Shown piece after piece: positions 17,676-26,684 of a stretch of 64,000 nucleotides of DNA. The notes under the pieces were generated by a model. That model saw only the letters and a program-made list of their open reading frames with translations. It ran no database searches and was not told the origin of the DNA. The position numbers and the translations under genes are program-made. Source of the DNA: Firmicutes bacterium HGW-Firmicutes-9. Its GTDB lineage: Bacteria > Bacillota > Clostridia > Christensenellales > CAG-138. Where the stretch lies: assembly GCA_002841395.1 (NCBI GenBank), contig PGZM01000001.1, forward strand, positions 234,089 through 298,088. Direction: 5' to 3'. Positions within the stretch are counted from its first letter, which is position 1. Each line of letters opens with the position of its first letter.

Positions 17676-19991
17676 ATGGAAACGCTTCCCATCGGAAAAC
17701 CGATTGAGCGTATTGACGCGCGCGCAAAGGTAACAGGGCGCGCGGAATATGGCGCGGATATCCGTTTGCCTGGTCTGCTGTATTGCAAGGGCGTTTACGC
17801 CGCGCATCCGCACGCAAAACTGCTGAAGGTATATACCGAAGAAGCCGCGAAGATGAGTGGCGTCGTCTGCGTCGTCACCGGAGCAGACATTCCCGGCGAG
17901 AAGATGTTTGGAGAACTGTATGTGGATCAGTACGCGCTGGTCTGCGACAAAACGCGCTTTTACGGCGACGTGATCGCTGTTGTTGCGGCGGAAACGCAGG
18001 AACAGGCAGACGCAGCCGCCGAACTTGTTCACGCGGACTATGAGGAACTTCCGATTCTGGCGACACCGAAGATGGCGCTGGAAAGCGATATTGCGATCAA
18101 TGCGGATTATCCCGACAACATCTGCGGAAACGTGCATGTTCGAAAGGGCAACGCCGCCGCGGGATTGCAGGAAGCGGACGTCATCGTTTCCGGTACCTAC
18201 AAGACCGGATTTGTGGAGCACGCCTATATTGAGCCGGAATCCGTGACCGTGATTCCCGACCGCATCCGCCGGGAACTGACGGTGCTCGGTAGCGCGCAAG
18301 CGCCGTATAACCTGCGCCTGAGCGTCGCGCGAACACTCAACATCCCCGTTGCGCAGGTGATCGTCAAACCCTCGGTCATCGGCGGTTCGTTCGGCGGAAA
18401 AATCGAGTCCGCGGAGTCGCTCGCTGTACGGGCGGGATTGATCGCGCTCAAAACAGGCAGACCCGCGCAATATACACTGACCAGAGAAGAGTCGATTCGC
18501 GAAAGCTATAAACGGCACCCGATCGATTTTGATATTCAACTCGGTGCAAAGCAGGACGGCACACTTGTCGCCATGAAGGTGGAGGCAATCGGCGACGCGG
18601 GCGCATATATCAACATGTCCCCGCCGGTCATGTACAAGACCGCAACGCTTGGGCCCGGACCGTATCGCATTGAAAACGTTGACTACAACGCAACGAGCGT
18701 GATGACCAACAACGTGCATACCGGCTCGATGCGCGGATTTGGCACACCGCAGGCGATCTTCGCGTTGGAAAACGCGATGGACGAGCTCGCGGCAAAGCTG
18801 AATTTGACCCCGACCGAGCTGCGGCGCAAGAATCTGCTGCAAAACGGAGACGTCAGCCCGTGCGGGCATCTGCTGGATTTCCACGAAGTCAGCATTCGCT
18901 CCGTGATGGAAAAAGCCGCGCAGGAGCTCGGTTTTGATGAGAAGTTTGCGCAATATGCGCAGGAAAACAAAGACGGCCGCCGCATACGGCGCGGCGTCGG
19001 CATTGCGGTCAGCATGCGCGGCGCGAGTATCGGCGCGGACGGAAACGGATTTGACGTCGCCCGCGCATTCATCGAGGTACTGGAGGACGGAAGCGTCAAT
19101 GTCGACCTCGGACTGACGGAGCTGGGGCAGGGGTTGCGTACCTGTCAGAGCCAGATGGTAGCCGAAGGCATGGGCGTATCGTTTGAGCGCATCAGCTTCG
19201 GTAACACGGATACCTCGCGCGCGCCAGCAACGGGCGCATGCATCGCCTCGCGCAGCACGCTCTTAGGCGGCGGCGCACTCAAAGACGCGAGCAGGAAAGT
19301 GCACGCCATCATGGCACGTGTACTCGAACGGAAGTTTAACAAACCCACGGACGATATCGTGTTTGCGGAGGATCGCGTCAGGTTTGCTGACGTCGATATC
19401 TCATTTACCGAAGCGGCAAAGATTTGCTATGCACTCTGTGAGACGCCGATTGCGGTCGGCACCTATGTGGTGCCAAAGCTGAACTGGAACGAGCATGAAG
19501 GCTTTGGCGAGCCGTTTTATACCTATACCTATTCCTGCCATGCGGCGGAGGTCTCGGTCGATCTCGACACGGGCAGCGTGGATGTCATCCGCATGGTCGG
19601 CTGTCATGATATGGGTCGCGCAATCAATCCCGTTCTGGTCAAAGGACAGATCTACGGCGGTTTGGCGATGGCGCAAGGCATGGCGCTCACCGAGGATCTC
19701 GGTCACAACGCGAAGACGAGCGCGTTGAAAAACCTGAACTTTGAAGACTATCTAATCCCCACCGTGCTCGATGTGCCGGACGAAAATGTGCCGCTGCTGG
19801 ACGAGCACCCTGATCCCAGGAGCGCATTTGGCGGTCGTTCGCTCGGCGAGCCTGCGACGGAGCCCGGCGCGGGTGCGCTGATCTGCGCGATCAACCATGC
19901 GCTGGGGCATCCGGGATTGATTCGTGAATTACCGGCCGACCTCGACCGCGTATTTGCCGCGGTTCGGGCGATGGAAGGAGGAGACGCGTGA
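17676..19991 (+). CDS. Xanthine dehydrogenase-type molybdenum-binding subunit
   Basis: 771 residues of the xanthine oxidase family large subunit. Features in order: the N-terminal hammerhead domain (ARAKVTGRAEYGADIRLPGL), GGSFGGKIE, SMRGFGTPQ, GASIGADG, ELGQGLRTCQ, and near the end GRSLGEPATEPGAGA with the Glu that acts as base at the Mo centre. Together with the FAD and 2Fe-2S subunits that follow it forms a cytoplasmic hydroxylase for purines or another N-heterocycle or aldehyde. ATG 17676 has AAAGGAGAG upstream. The order Mo, FAD, Fe-S matches clostridial xdhABC. Xanthine is suggested, not proven, by the permease and CodA-like neighbours. Confidence 0.88.
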   Translation: METLPIGKPIERIDARAKVTGRAEYGADIRLPGLLYCKGVYAAHPHAKLLKVYTEEAAKMSGVVCVVTGADIPGEKMFGELYVDQYALVCDKTRFYGDVIAVVAAETQEQADAAAELVHADYEELPILATPKMALESDIAINADYPDNICGNVHVRKGNAAAGLQEADVIVSGTYKTGFVEHAYIEPESVTVIPDRIRRELTVLGSAQAPYNLRLSVARTLNIPVAQVIVKPSVIGGSFGGKIESAESLAVRAGLIALKTGRPAQYTLTREESIRESYKRHPIDFDIQLGAKQDGTLVAMKVEAIGDAGAYINMSPPVMYKTATLGPGPYRIENVDYNATSVMTNNVHTGSMRGFGTPQAIFALENAMDELAAKLNLTPTELRRKNLLQNGDVSPCGHLLDFHEVSIRSVMEKAAQELGFDEKFAQYAQENKDGRRIRRGVGIAVSMRGASIGADGNGFDVARAFIEVLEDGSVNVDLGLTELGQGLRTCQSQMVAEGMGVSFERISFGNTDTSRAPATGACIASRSTLLGGGALKDASRKVHAIMARVLERKFNKPTDDIVFAEDRVRFADVDISFTEAAKICYALCETPIAVGTYVVPKLNWNEHEGFGEPFYTYTYSCHAAEVSVDLDTGSVDVIRMVGCHDMGRAINPVLVKGQIYGGLAMAQGMALTEDLGHNAKTSALKNLNFEDYLIPTVLDVPDENVPLLDEHPDPRSAFGGRSLGEPATEPGAGALICAINHALGHPGLIRELPADLDRVFAAVRAMEGGDA

Positions 19992-20854
19992 TGGAATGCC
20001 GCGAATATAGTAAGCCAACGACGCTGCAAGAGGCGATAGACGCGCTCAAAACCGCTGAAGACGGTGTGAAGCTCCTTGCGGGCGGAACCGATCTATTGGT
20101 CAACGCACGGGAAGGGCATCCGTATCGTGAGCTGACGATTGTCGATATTTACGGGCTGCCGGAGCTTTGCCGGATCGAAGAGATGGATGGTTGGATCGCC
20201 ATCGGCGCGGGCGTGACGCATACGCAGATCGAGCAGTCCGCCTTGATTCGCGAAAAAGCAGGCGTGCTTGCCGATGCTTGCCGCACGGTCGGTTCTCCGC
20301 AGATTCGGAATCATTCTACCATCGGTGGTAATATCGCGAACGCTTCTCCTGCCGCTGATTCACTGGCAGCGTTGAGTGTGTTGGAAGCGGAGGTGGAAGT
20401 CAACCGCCTCGGCGAAGTCCGACGTGTCCCACTTGGCGATATCATTGAGAAACCCTATCGCACGACGCTTTCCGACCGCGATTTGATTACCCGCATATTT
20501 GTAAAGAAGGCAGATGCGGGGACACAGTTTCACTTTTATAAACTCGGGCGCAGAAAAGCGCTCGCGATCTCGCGCATGACGATAGCGACCCTTTTAAAAC
20601 GTGATGGATCCGGCAAAGTCGAGCGATTTCATATGACGATGGGCGCGACATTTCCAAAGCCGATGCTGTTTGAGGATGTCGACAATATGCTAATCGGGAA
20701 GCGCCCGACCGCGAAAGATATTCAGGCGGTTGCCGATGCGCTCTCTGCTAAGATTCCGTTGATCGCGGGCATTCGACCCTCCACCGCATATAAACAGCCT
20801 GTTTGCAAAAAGATGGTGGAGCGGATTTTGAGCGAACTTTTGGGAGGACAGTAA
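19991..20854 (+). CDS. Molybdoenzyme FAD-binding subunit
   Basis: 287 residues of the CoxM/XdhB type: LLAGGTDLLVNAREG near residue 33 and TVGSPQIRNHSTIGGNIANA for FAD binding, and the C-terminal CO-dehydrogenase flavoprotein domain. It passes electrons from the iron-sulphur subunit to NAD or another acceptor. The start ATG 19991 shares one base with the stop of the large subunit (GTG 19988 is an alternative), so translation is coupled; GGAGGA precedes it. Confidence 0.9.
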   Translation: MECREYSKPTTLQEAIDALKTAEDGVKLLAGGTDLLVNAREGHPYRELTIVDIYGLPELCRIEEMDGWIAIGAGVTHTQIEQSALIREKAGVLADACRTVGSPQIRNHSTIGGNIANASPAADSLAALSVLEAEVEVNRLGEVRRVPLGDIIEKPYRTTLSDRDLITRIFVKKADAGTQFHFYKLGRRKALAISRMTIATLLKRDGSGKVERFHMTMGATFPKPMLFEDVDNMLIGKRPTAKDIQAVADALSAKIPLIAGIRPSTAYKQPVCKKMVERILSELLGGQ

Positions 20855-20856
20855 AC

Positions 20857-21333
20857 ATGAAAAACATGCTGTTACGCTTTACGCTGAACGGAAAGCCGAT
20901 GGAGGGTACGACCCAGCCCAACAAGCGGATGCTTGACGTGCTGCGCGGCGATCTTTCGCTCACGGGAACCAAGGAAGGCTGCGCGGTCGGGGAATGCGGC
21001 GCGTGCACGGTGATTCTCAACGGAGAGCCGGTTGCGAGCTGCCTTGTCGCCGCGGGACAGATGCAGGGTGCGGAAGTGCTGACGATTGAAGGCATGAGCG
21101 AGACGCTGATCGGGAGCGTGTTGCAGGACTGTTTTGTGGAAGGCGACGCGGTGCAGTGCGGCTTTTGCACACCCGGATTTATCATGACGGCGTATGCCTT
21201 GCTGCTCAAGAACCCGCACCCGACCAGAGAAGAGATTCGCGAAGCGGTGGCCGGAAACATCTGCCGCTGCACCGGATATATCCCGATTGTCAACGCAATC
21301 GAACAGGCGGGTATTCGCATTTTGGAAGAGTAA
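20857..21333 (+). CDS. Molybdoenzyme 2Fe-2S subunit
   Basis: 158 residues. The plant-ferredoxin-like cluster motif CAVGECGACTVILNG with a later Cys, and the second cluster CGFCTPGF ... NICRCTGY, are complete. It wires the molybdenum centre to the flavin. ATG 20857, two bases after the previous stop and preceded by GGGAGGA, is preferred over the longer frame from 20803 that overlaps the FAD subunit. Last gene before a strong terminator. Confidence 0.92.
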   Translation: MKNMLLRFTLNGKPMEGTTQPNKRMLDVLRGDLSLTGTKEGCAVGECGACTVILNGEPVASCLVAAGQMQGAEVLTIEGMSETLIGSVLQDCFVEGDAVQCGFCTPGFIMTAYALLLKNPHPTREEIREAVAGNICRCTGYIPIVNAIEQAGIRILEE

Positions 21334-21380
21334 ACTGATTTTTGTAACCTTCAATCAAATATTATTGTCTTCAGACATGA

Positions 21381-21416
21381 TAGAACCCTCCGTGATACAC
21401 GGAGGGTTCTATTTTA
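21381..21416 (+). terminator. Intrinsic terminator of the molybdoenzyme operon
   Basis: A 14-bp perfect stem (AGAACCCTCCGTG with its complement) around an ATA loop, then ATTTTAT. Confidence 0.88.
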
Positions 21417-21540
21417 TATATGAAAGAAAATACTATTGGAAAAGAACGCATGAAATTTCTACGGAATTAATCACTAAAACACGCTTCTACTTTGCGGATA
21501 CAACACAACTCGTATTCGCTACAATAATCCGTTTTATCGC

Positions 21541-21569
21541 TTGACAGCAAAATAGGATAATGGTATATT
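21541..21569 (+). promoter_or_regulatory. Strong sigma-70 promoter ahead of sugar operon II
   Basis: TTGACA at 21541, 17-base spacer, TATATT at 21564. It would give a leader of about 295 bases before the binding-protein gene. No other gene lies in 21417-21870. Confidence 0.6.
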
Positions 21570-21799
21570 GTATCCAATCACTGAATTTGACGCGGATCGC
21601 ACTTAATTCTTCAACACTCTGAACAAAATCGTTGAAAAAAAGCACATTCACAGTAACGCATATAGGCGAAACAGTTTCCACTCGATATTCGCGCCTCACA
21701 GAACGTGATATACCTAGTATGCTGCGAGCTTGCATCTATCTCTCCATCTGACAAAGAAATAATTTCAAATTAAACATCAATTTTCTGCATTCAAAACGA

Positions 21800-21812
21800 T
21801 CAAACGTTTACA
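21800..21812. promoter_or_regulatory. CcpA/LacI-like box in the leader of sugar operon II
   Basis: TCAAACGTTTACA, reverse complement TGTAAACGTTTGA, about 60 bases before the ribosome site. It shares TGTAAACG with the boxes at 13650 and 17371 and is close to a catabolite-response element. Confidence 0.4.
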
Positions 21813-21870
21813 GTCATATTTCATGCTGAAAAAGTTCAGCTCAAATAACCCCAAAATAAAAGGAGGAAAC

Positions 21871-23037
21871 ATGATGAAGAAGGCTCTATCCATCCTGCTC
21901 GTGCTGCTCATGGCGTTCAGCGCCGTGGCTTGCACCGCAACTGCGCCCGCAGAACCCGCTGCGGAAGCCACCACCGCACCCGAAGCTGCAGCCGCCGAAG
22001 CCGCGGTAGAAGCGACCGAAGCTCCGGTGAAGGTTGACTTCTCCCAGAACCAGAACGTAGCGCGTGCATCGGATGCCGCGAAGACCACCATCGAACTGCC
22101 CGTAGTTGGCATCGGCTCGACCATCACGACCGACGTCAAAGCCGCAGGCGACTACACGATCTGCGTTATGACGAAGAACTCCACAAACCCGTACATGAAC
22201 GGTATGTGGAAGGGTGCGGAAAAAGCCGCAGCCGATCTCGGTATCAAGGTTGTCACGCTGGCTCCGGCACAGCAGGATTCCATTGAAGAGCAGATCGCGA
22301 TCATGGAAGCCCAGATTCAGCAGGGCGTGAGCGCGTTTGTCATTCACCCGTCCGATTCTAAGGGCATCATGCCCGCCGTCGATGCCGCGAACGAAGCCGG
22401 CATCCCGGTGATCTCCATCGGCACGGCGTCCGCTTCCGGCTCCATGATGCGCACCGGCGTTGACTATTATGAAACCGGCGTTGTCGTTGCCAAGTACCTG
22501 TTTGACATGGCTGGCGGCGAAGGCGGCGTGATCATCCTCGAGGGCCCTCCGGGCGCACAGAACGCAGAAGAGCGTAAAGCCGGTGTCACCGATACGCTTG
22601 CGCAGTATCCCGGCTACACCCTGATCGACTCGCAGCCCGCGAACTTCAACCGCGCGCAGGGTATGCAGGTCATGGAAAACCTGCTCCAGCGTGAAGGCGT
22701 CAAAGACCAGCTCAAGATCGTCATCGCGGCGAACGACGAAATGGCGCTCGGCGCAATCCAGGCGCTCAAGGCTGCCGGCATCACCGATGTGCTCGTTGGC
22801 GGGTTTGACGGCTCTGCCGATGCTTCCCAGGCCATCAAGGCTGGCGATCTGACCGTTACTTACAACACCGATCCGTTCGGCTCGACCTACTATGCCATCA
22901 CGATGCTCGTGCAGTACCTCGACAGTGGCATCCTGCCCGCGGAATACTTCATTCCGTTCCCGTCCGAGCGTCATAAGCCGCTGATCGACTCCAGCAACAT
23001 CGACGATTACATCAGCAACTTTGCCTGGTTCAACTAA
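21871..23037 (+). CDS. Sugar-binding lipoprotein of second ABC importer
   Basis: 388 residues. Signal peptide MMKKALSILLVLLMAFSA with lipobox AVAC, then a long Ala/Glu/Thr/Pro linker of about 45 residues, and a RbsB-like domain (YTICVMTKNSTNPYMNGMWKG type opening, FVIHPSDSKGIMPAV, AGIPVISIGTAS, IVIAANDEMALGAIQAL, VGGFDGSADA). AGGAGG directly precedes ATG 21871; ATG 21874 is equally possible. It captures the sugar or sugar acid for the operon that follows. The phrases are typical of ribose/xylose/erythritol-type binding proteins and do not fix the ligand. Confidence 0.93.
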   Translation: MMKKALSILLVLLMAFSAVACTATAPAEPAAEATTAPEAAAAEAAVEATEAPVKVDFSQNQNVARASDAAKTTIELPVVGIGSTITTDVKAAGDYTICVMTKNSTNPYMNGMWKGAEKAAADLGIKVVTLAPAQQDSIEEQIAIMEAQIQQGVSAFVIHPSDSKGIMPAVDAANEAGIPVISIGTASASGSMMRTGVDYYETGVVVAKYLFDMAGGEGGVIILEGPPGAQNAEERKAGVTDTLAQYPGYTLIDSQPANFNRAQGMQVMENLLQREGVKDQLKIVIAANDEMALGAIQALKAAGITDVLVGGFDGSADASQAIKAGDLTVTYNTDPFGSTYYAITMLVQYLDSGILPAEYFIPFPSERHKPLIDSSNIDDYISNFAWFN

Positions 23038-23046
23038 GTAAAGTAC

Positions 23047-23143
23047 GTTCTGAGCAAAACGGTCTTCCGTTTTGTCGGAACATAGGCGACACCAAAGCAA
23101 CAAACATCCTTGCGGGGCGGCGGCCGAATAGCCGCCGTCCCGC
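23047..23143 (+). promoter_or_regulatory. Two strong hairpins between binding-protein and ATPase genes
   Basis: First, CAAAACGG/CCGTTTTG (23055-23074) with outer GTTC/GAAC pairs; second, GCGGGGCGGCGGC/GCCGCCGTCCCGC (23112-23143) around CGAATA with one G-U pair. Neither has a T-run. They probably protect the upstream message and lower read-through into the ATPase gene. Confidence 0.55.
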
Positions 23144-23188
23144 ACGCGACACACTCGTCGCGTTTGGCATACTTTAGGGGGTTTTTGG

Positions 23189-24703
23189 ATGGAACAGCAA
23201 CCCATTTTGACCGTTCGGGGCTTGAGCAAGTCATTCCCCGGCGTGCGTGCGCTCGATGGCGTGGATTTTGATCTGCGCGCAGGCGAGGTGCATGTGCTCG
23301 TCGGCGAAAACGGCGCGGGTAAATCGACTCTCGCGAAATGCATCCTCGGCATGTATCAGCCGGAGGAGGGCGAAATCGAACTCCGCGGAGAAAAGCTCTG
23401 CTTCTCTTCGCCCAAGGACGGCATCAAGCACGGCATCGTTGCGGTGTATCAGGAACTCACGATGGTTCCGTATCTCAACGCTGCGCAGAATATCTTTTTA
23501 AACCGCGAGCCGCTGATCCGCGGCACGGGGCTCATCAATCATCGAAAAATGCAGCGCGACGCAAAGGCAATCCTAGCCTCGCTCAGCTGTGCAGATATCG
23601 ACACCAAGATTCCGGTCAAGCTGCTGGATGTGGCGCAGCAGCAGATGATCGAGATCGCAAAAGCGCTCTCGTTCAACCCGAAAATTATCGTACTGGACGA
23701 GCCGACCGCGTCTCTTTCCGAGCGCGAGATCGAGCCGTTTTTCAAGCAAGTGCTCAAACTCCGCGAGCAGGGCATAGGCATCATCTACGTCTCCCACCGC
23801 ATGCAGGAGTACCATCGCATCGGCGACCGGATTACCGTGCTGCGCGATGGAAAGTTTATCCGCACGCTAGATGTCGGCGAACTCACGGACGAAGAACTCG
23901 TCAACCTCATGGTTGGCAGAGACATCGCGCAGGTTTACGTCCGCACGAAGAACGAGCACAGCGGCGAAGCGCTCCGCACCGAAGACCTTCGCGACCACAA
24001 GGGCCGCGTCAAGGGCTGTTCGATCACGCTCGATCGCGGCGAAATCGTCGGCATCGCGGGTCTCGTCGGCGCGGGCCGCACGGAGATGGCACGCTTGATC
24101 TTCGGCATCGACAAACCAGCCGGCGGAAAAGTATATCTCCATGGCAAAGACGTGACGGGACGCTCGCCGTCGTTCATCGTGAAAAACGGTCTCGGCCTGC
24201 TGCCGGAGGACCGCAAGCGTTACGGACTTGCACTGAAGAGCTCTATCGCGTGGAACACCGTTGCGGTCAGCCTCAAGAGCGTGTTCCCCAGCGGCATCGT
24301 CTCCGAGCGAAAGAACAGAAAGATTGCGGAGGATTACGTCAAGCTGCTGAAAACCAGCACGCCGGACGTCGTCCGCCCGGTTTCCCAGCTCTCCGGCGGC
24401 AACCAGCAGAAAGTCGTCATCGCCAAGTGGCTCAGCGCGAAGTCGGACGTCATCATCTTCGACGAACCCACGCGCGGCATCGACGTCGGTGCGAAGATGG
24501 AAATCTACGCGCTGATGGATCGCCTCGCCGCAGAAGGCAAAGCGATTTTGATGATCTCGTCGGAGCTGCAGGAAGTCATCGGCATGTCCGACCGCATCTA
24601 CATCATGAAAGACGGCCTCATCACCGGCGAAGTGACACGTAACCAGTGCTCACAGGAAGAGATCGGCCGCGCGATGGTGCTTGGCAAGGAGGTGGAGGCA
24701 TGA
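23189..24703 (+). CDS. Sugar ABC transporter ATPase, two domains (RbsA/MglA type)
   Basis: 504 residues with tandem nucleotide-binding domains. Domain 1: GENGAGKSTLAKCILG, YQELTMVPYL, LSV-type degenerate signature (LLDVAQQQMIEIAKAL), IVLDEPTASLS. Domain 2: GLVGAGRTEMAR, LPEDRKRYGL, LSGGNQQKVVIAKWL, FDEPTRGIDVGAK. It drives the two permeases that follow, the first of which it overlaps by four bases (ATGA). Distinct from the ATPase of the first sugar operon though of the same family. Confidence 0.94.
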   Translation: MEQQPILTVRGLSKSFPGVRALDGVDFDLRAGEVHVLVGENGAGKSTLAKCILGMYQPEEGEIELRGEKLCFSSPKDGIKHGIVAVYQELTMVPYLNAAQNIFLNREPLIRGTGLINHRKMQRDAKAILASLSCADIDTKIPVKLLDVAQQQMIEIAKALSFNPKIIVLDEPTASLSEREIEPFFKQVLKLREQGIGIIYVSHRMQEYHRIGDRITVLRDGKFIRTLDVGELTDEELVNLMVGRDIAQVYVRTKNEHSGEALRTEDLRDHKGRVKGCSITLDRGEIVGIAGLVGAGRTEMARLIFGIDKPAGGKVYLHGKDVTGRSPSFIVKNGLGLLPEDRKRYGLALKSSIAWNTVAVSLKSVFPSGIVSERKNRKIAEDYVKLLKTSTPDVVRPVSQLSGGNQQKVVIAKWLSAKSDVIIFDEPTRGIDVGAKMEIYALMDRLAAEGKAILMISSELQEVIGMSDRIYIMKDGLITGEVTRNQCSQEEIGRAMVLGKEVEA

Positions 24704-25650
24704 CGGTGAAATCGCTTAAAAAGCGCGTGGGGGCTCTCCCGCCCGCTGTATGGATGATCGCGGTCATGCTCGTGTTCTACGGTCTTAACACCAAGAACTA
24801 CTTTACCGCGAGCAACTTCATCTCGATTCTGATTCAGGCGGCGCCCTTGTTCGTCGTCGCTTGCGGGCAGACGATCATCGTGCTCATGCAGGGCACAGAC
24901 CTCTCGCTCGGCGCATCGCTGAACATGATGACAGTCGTCTGGGTCGTGCTGATGCAGAAGAATTTGCCGATCGGCATTGCGCTCCCGCTTGCGATGGGCA
25001 CATCCGTTTTCGCGGGCTATCTCAACGGCCTGATCGTCGCAAAGATGAAGCTGCCGCCGTTCATTGCAACGCTCGGCATGCAAAACATCTTAAACTCGAT
25101 CGCGCTGGTGACGTCAAACGGCTCCTCGGTCTATCACGAACACGCGATCTATAAGATCATCGCAAAGAGCAGCTTTCTGGGAATCCCATACATCCTCTGG
25201 ATCGCGATCGGTTGCTTTGCGCTGACCATGGTGCTGCTAAAGTTCACCAGATTTGGCGCGCGCGTCATCAGCATGGGCGGCAACCCCGAATCGCTGAAGG
25301 TTGCGGGCTACAGTCCGGATCTTGCGACGATTCAGGCGTTTACCTATACCGGATTTATGACGGCGGTTGCGGGATTCATCCTCGCCTGCCGCGTCGAAAG
25401 CGGCAACCCGATCGTCGGCAACGGGTTTGAGTTCAACTCCGTCGCCGCGGTATTGCTCGGCGGTACAAGCATGCGCGAAGGGCGCGGCGGTGTCGGCGGG
25501 ACGGTGTTCGGTGTCCTATTGATTCAAATTTTGAAGAACGGTCTTGTGATGATGAACGTTTCTTCCATCTACCAGACCGCCATCATCGGCATCGTGGTGC
25601 TCTTTGCCATCATGCTGGATGCATACATCAAACGCAGGCAGGAGGAGTAG
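24700..25650 (+). CDS. Sugar ABC transporter permease 1 (RbsC family)
   Basis: 316 residues, about eight to ten membrane spans. Family segments: VACGQTIIVLMQGTDLSLGASLNM, GYLNGLIVAKMKLPPFIATLGMQ and AAVLLGGTSMREGRGGVGGTVFG. ATG 24700 lies in the ATPase stop (ATGA) and has GGAGG upstream, so the 18 extra residues of the longer frame are discarded. Pairs with permease 2 as a heterodimer. Confidence 0.93.
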   Translation: MTVKSLKKRVGALPPAVWMIAVMLVFYGLNTKNYFTASNFISILIQAAPLFVVACGQTIIVLMQGTDLSLGASLNMMTVVWVVLMQKNLPIGIALPLAMGTSVFAGYLNGLIVAKMKLPPFIATLGMQNILNSIALVTSNGSSVYHEHAIYKIIAKSSFLGIPYILWIAIGCFALTMVLLKFTRFGARVISMGGNPESLKVAGYSPDLATIQAFTYTGFMTAVAGFILACRVESGNPIVGNGFEFNSVAAVLLGGTSMREGRGGVGGTVFGVLLIQILKNGLVMMNVSSIYQTAIIGIVVLFAIMLDAYIKRRQEE

Positions 25651-25659
25651 GGAATAGTT

Positions 25660-26625
25660 ATGATGAAAAAAATCGGAACCTATCTTCTGCAGTCCAAGTA
25701 CGCAATCAGCGTTTCGGTGCTGGTGTTCGTCGTCATCGGATCAAGCCTGATCACATCCTCGTTTTTAACCGCGGATAACCTGATCACCGTGCTCCGCCAG
25801 ACGAGCGTGCTGTTTATCCTGAGCTCCGGCCTCACCGCCGTCGTGCTCACGGGCGGCATCGATCTTTCGATCAACAACAGCGCAGCGCTGGTCGGCTGTA
25901 TCGTAGCGCAGCTGCTGCTGCTCGGCGTGTCGATTCCGGTGGTCATACTCGCCGGTATCCTTGTTGGCGTCGTCATCGGCATCTTCAACGGCCTGCTGGT
26001 CGGCATCCTCAAGCTGCCGCCGTTCGTCGCAACCTACGGCACGAACATGGTCGTGCTCGGCATTTCGACCATCGTCATGCAGGGCAAGGTCATCTACGAT
26101 CTGCCGAGAAACTTTACGCCCATCGGCGTAGGCTACGTCGGCATCCTGCCGATCCCGGTCATCATCGCGATCGTGCTCACGGGCGTTCTCTACTTTGTCT
26201 TACAGAAAACGACGCTCGGTCGAAACATCTACATGCTCGGCAGTAACGCCTATGCCGCCAAATACAGTGCGGCTAAGAGCGTGCGGGATACCATCACCGC
26301 CTACGTCATCTGCGGCATTACGGCTGCCATCGGCGGCATCGTGCTCACCGCTCGCCTTAACGCGGCGGACGCGAATATGGGCAACTCCTACGGTCTGCAG
26401 ATCGTAGCCGCGGTCGTCATGGGCGGCACCTCGCTGCTCGGCGGCGAAGGCGGCATTTTCGGTACGGTGATCGGTGCGCTGGTGCTCACCATCATCCTCA
26501 ACGTCATCAACGTCATCGGCGTGTCGAGTTATCTGCAGTCGATGGCGGTCGGCATCGTGATCATTCTCATGGTGTGGCTAGACGTCTTTACCAGAAGCAA
26601 ACGCGAAAAGCTTTCGCGCGCATAA
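25660..26625 (+). CDS. Sugar ABC transporter permease 2 (RbsC family)
   Basis: 321 residues, paralogous to the preceding permease: SSGLTAVVLTGGIDLSINNSA, GIFNGLLVGILKLPPFVATYGT and VMGGTSLLGGEGGIFGTVIGALV. Two ATGs (25660, 25663) follow AGGAGGAG; either may be used. Two permease genes in one RbsC-type system are common in clostridial importers for pentoses, erythritol or autoinducer-like sugars. Confidence 0.93.
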   Translation: MMKKIGTYLLQSKYAISVSVLVFVVIGSSLITSSFLTADNLITVLRQTSVLFILSSGLTAVVLTGGIDLSINNSAALVGCIVAQLLLLGVSIPVVILAGILVGVVIGIFNGLLVGILKLPPFVATYGTNMVVLGISTIVMQGKVIYDLPRNFTPIGVGYVGILPIPVIIAIVLTGVLYFVLQKTTLGRNIYMLGSNAYAAKYSAAKSVRDTITAYVICGITAAIGGIVLTARLNAADANMGNSYGLQIVAAVVMGGTSLLGGEGGIFGTVIGALVLTIILNVINVIGVSSYLQSMAVGIVIILMVWLDVFTRSKREKLSRA

Positions 26626-26684
26626 TAACGCTCAATCAGCGCAAAAACGCGCGATAAAACACGGAAAGGTTCGGAGGTTTAACC

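Noticed and set aside
21487..21735. An 82-codon minus-strand frame in the gap before sugar operon II
   Set aside because: No ribosome site or family likeness, and it overlaps the promoter at 21541.
23338..24642. A 434-codon plus-strand frame inside the ABC ATPase gene
   Set aside because: Arg-rich alternate frame; the ATPase frame has all Walker and signature motifs.
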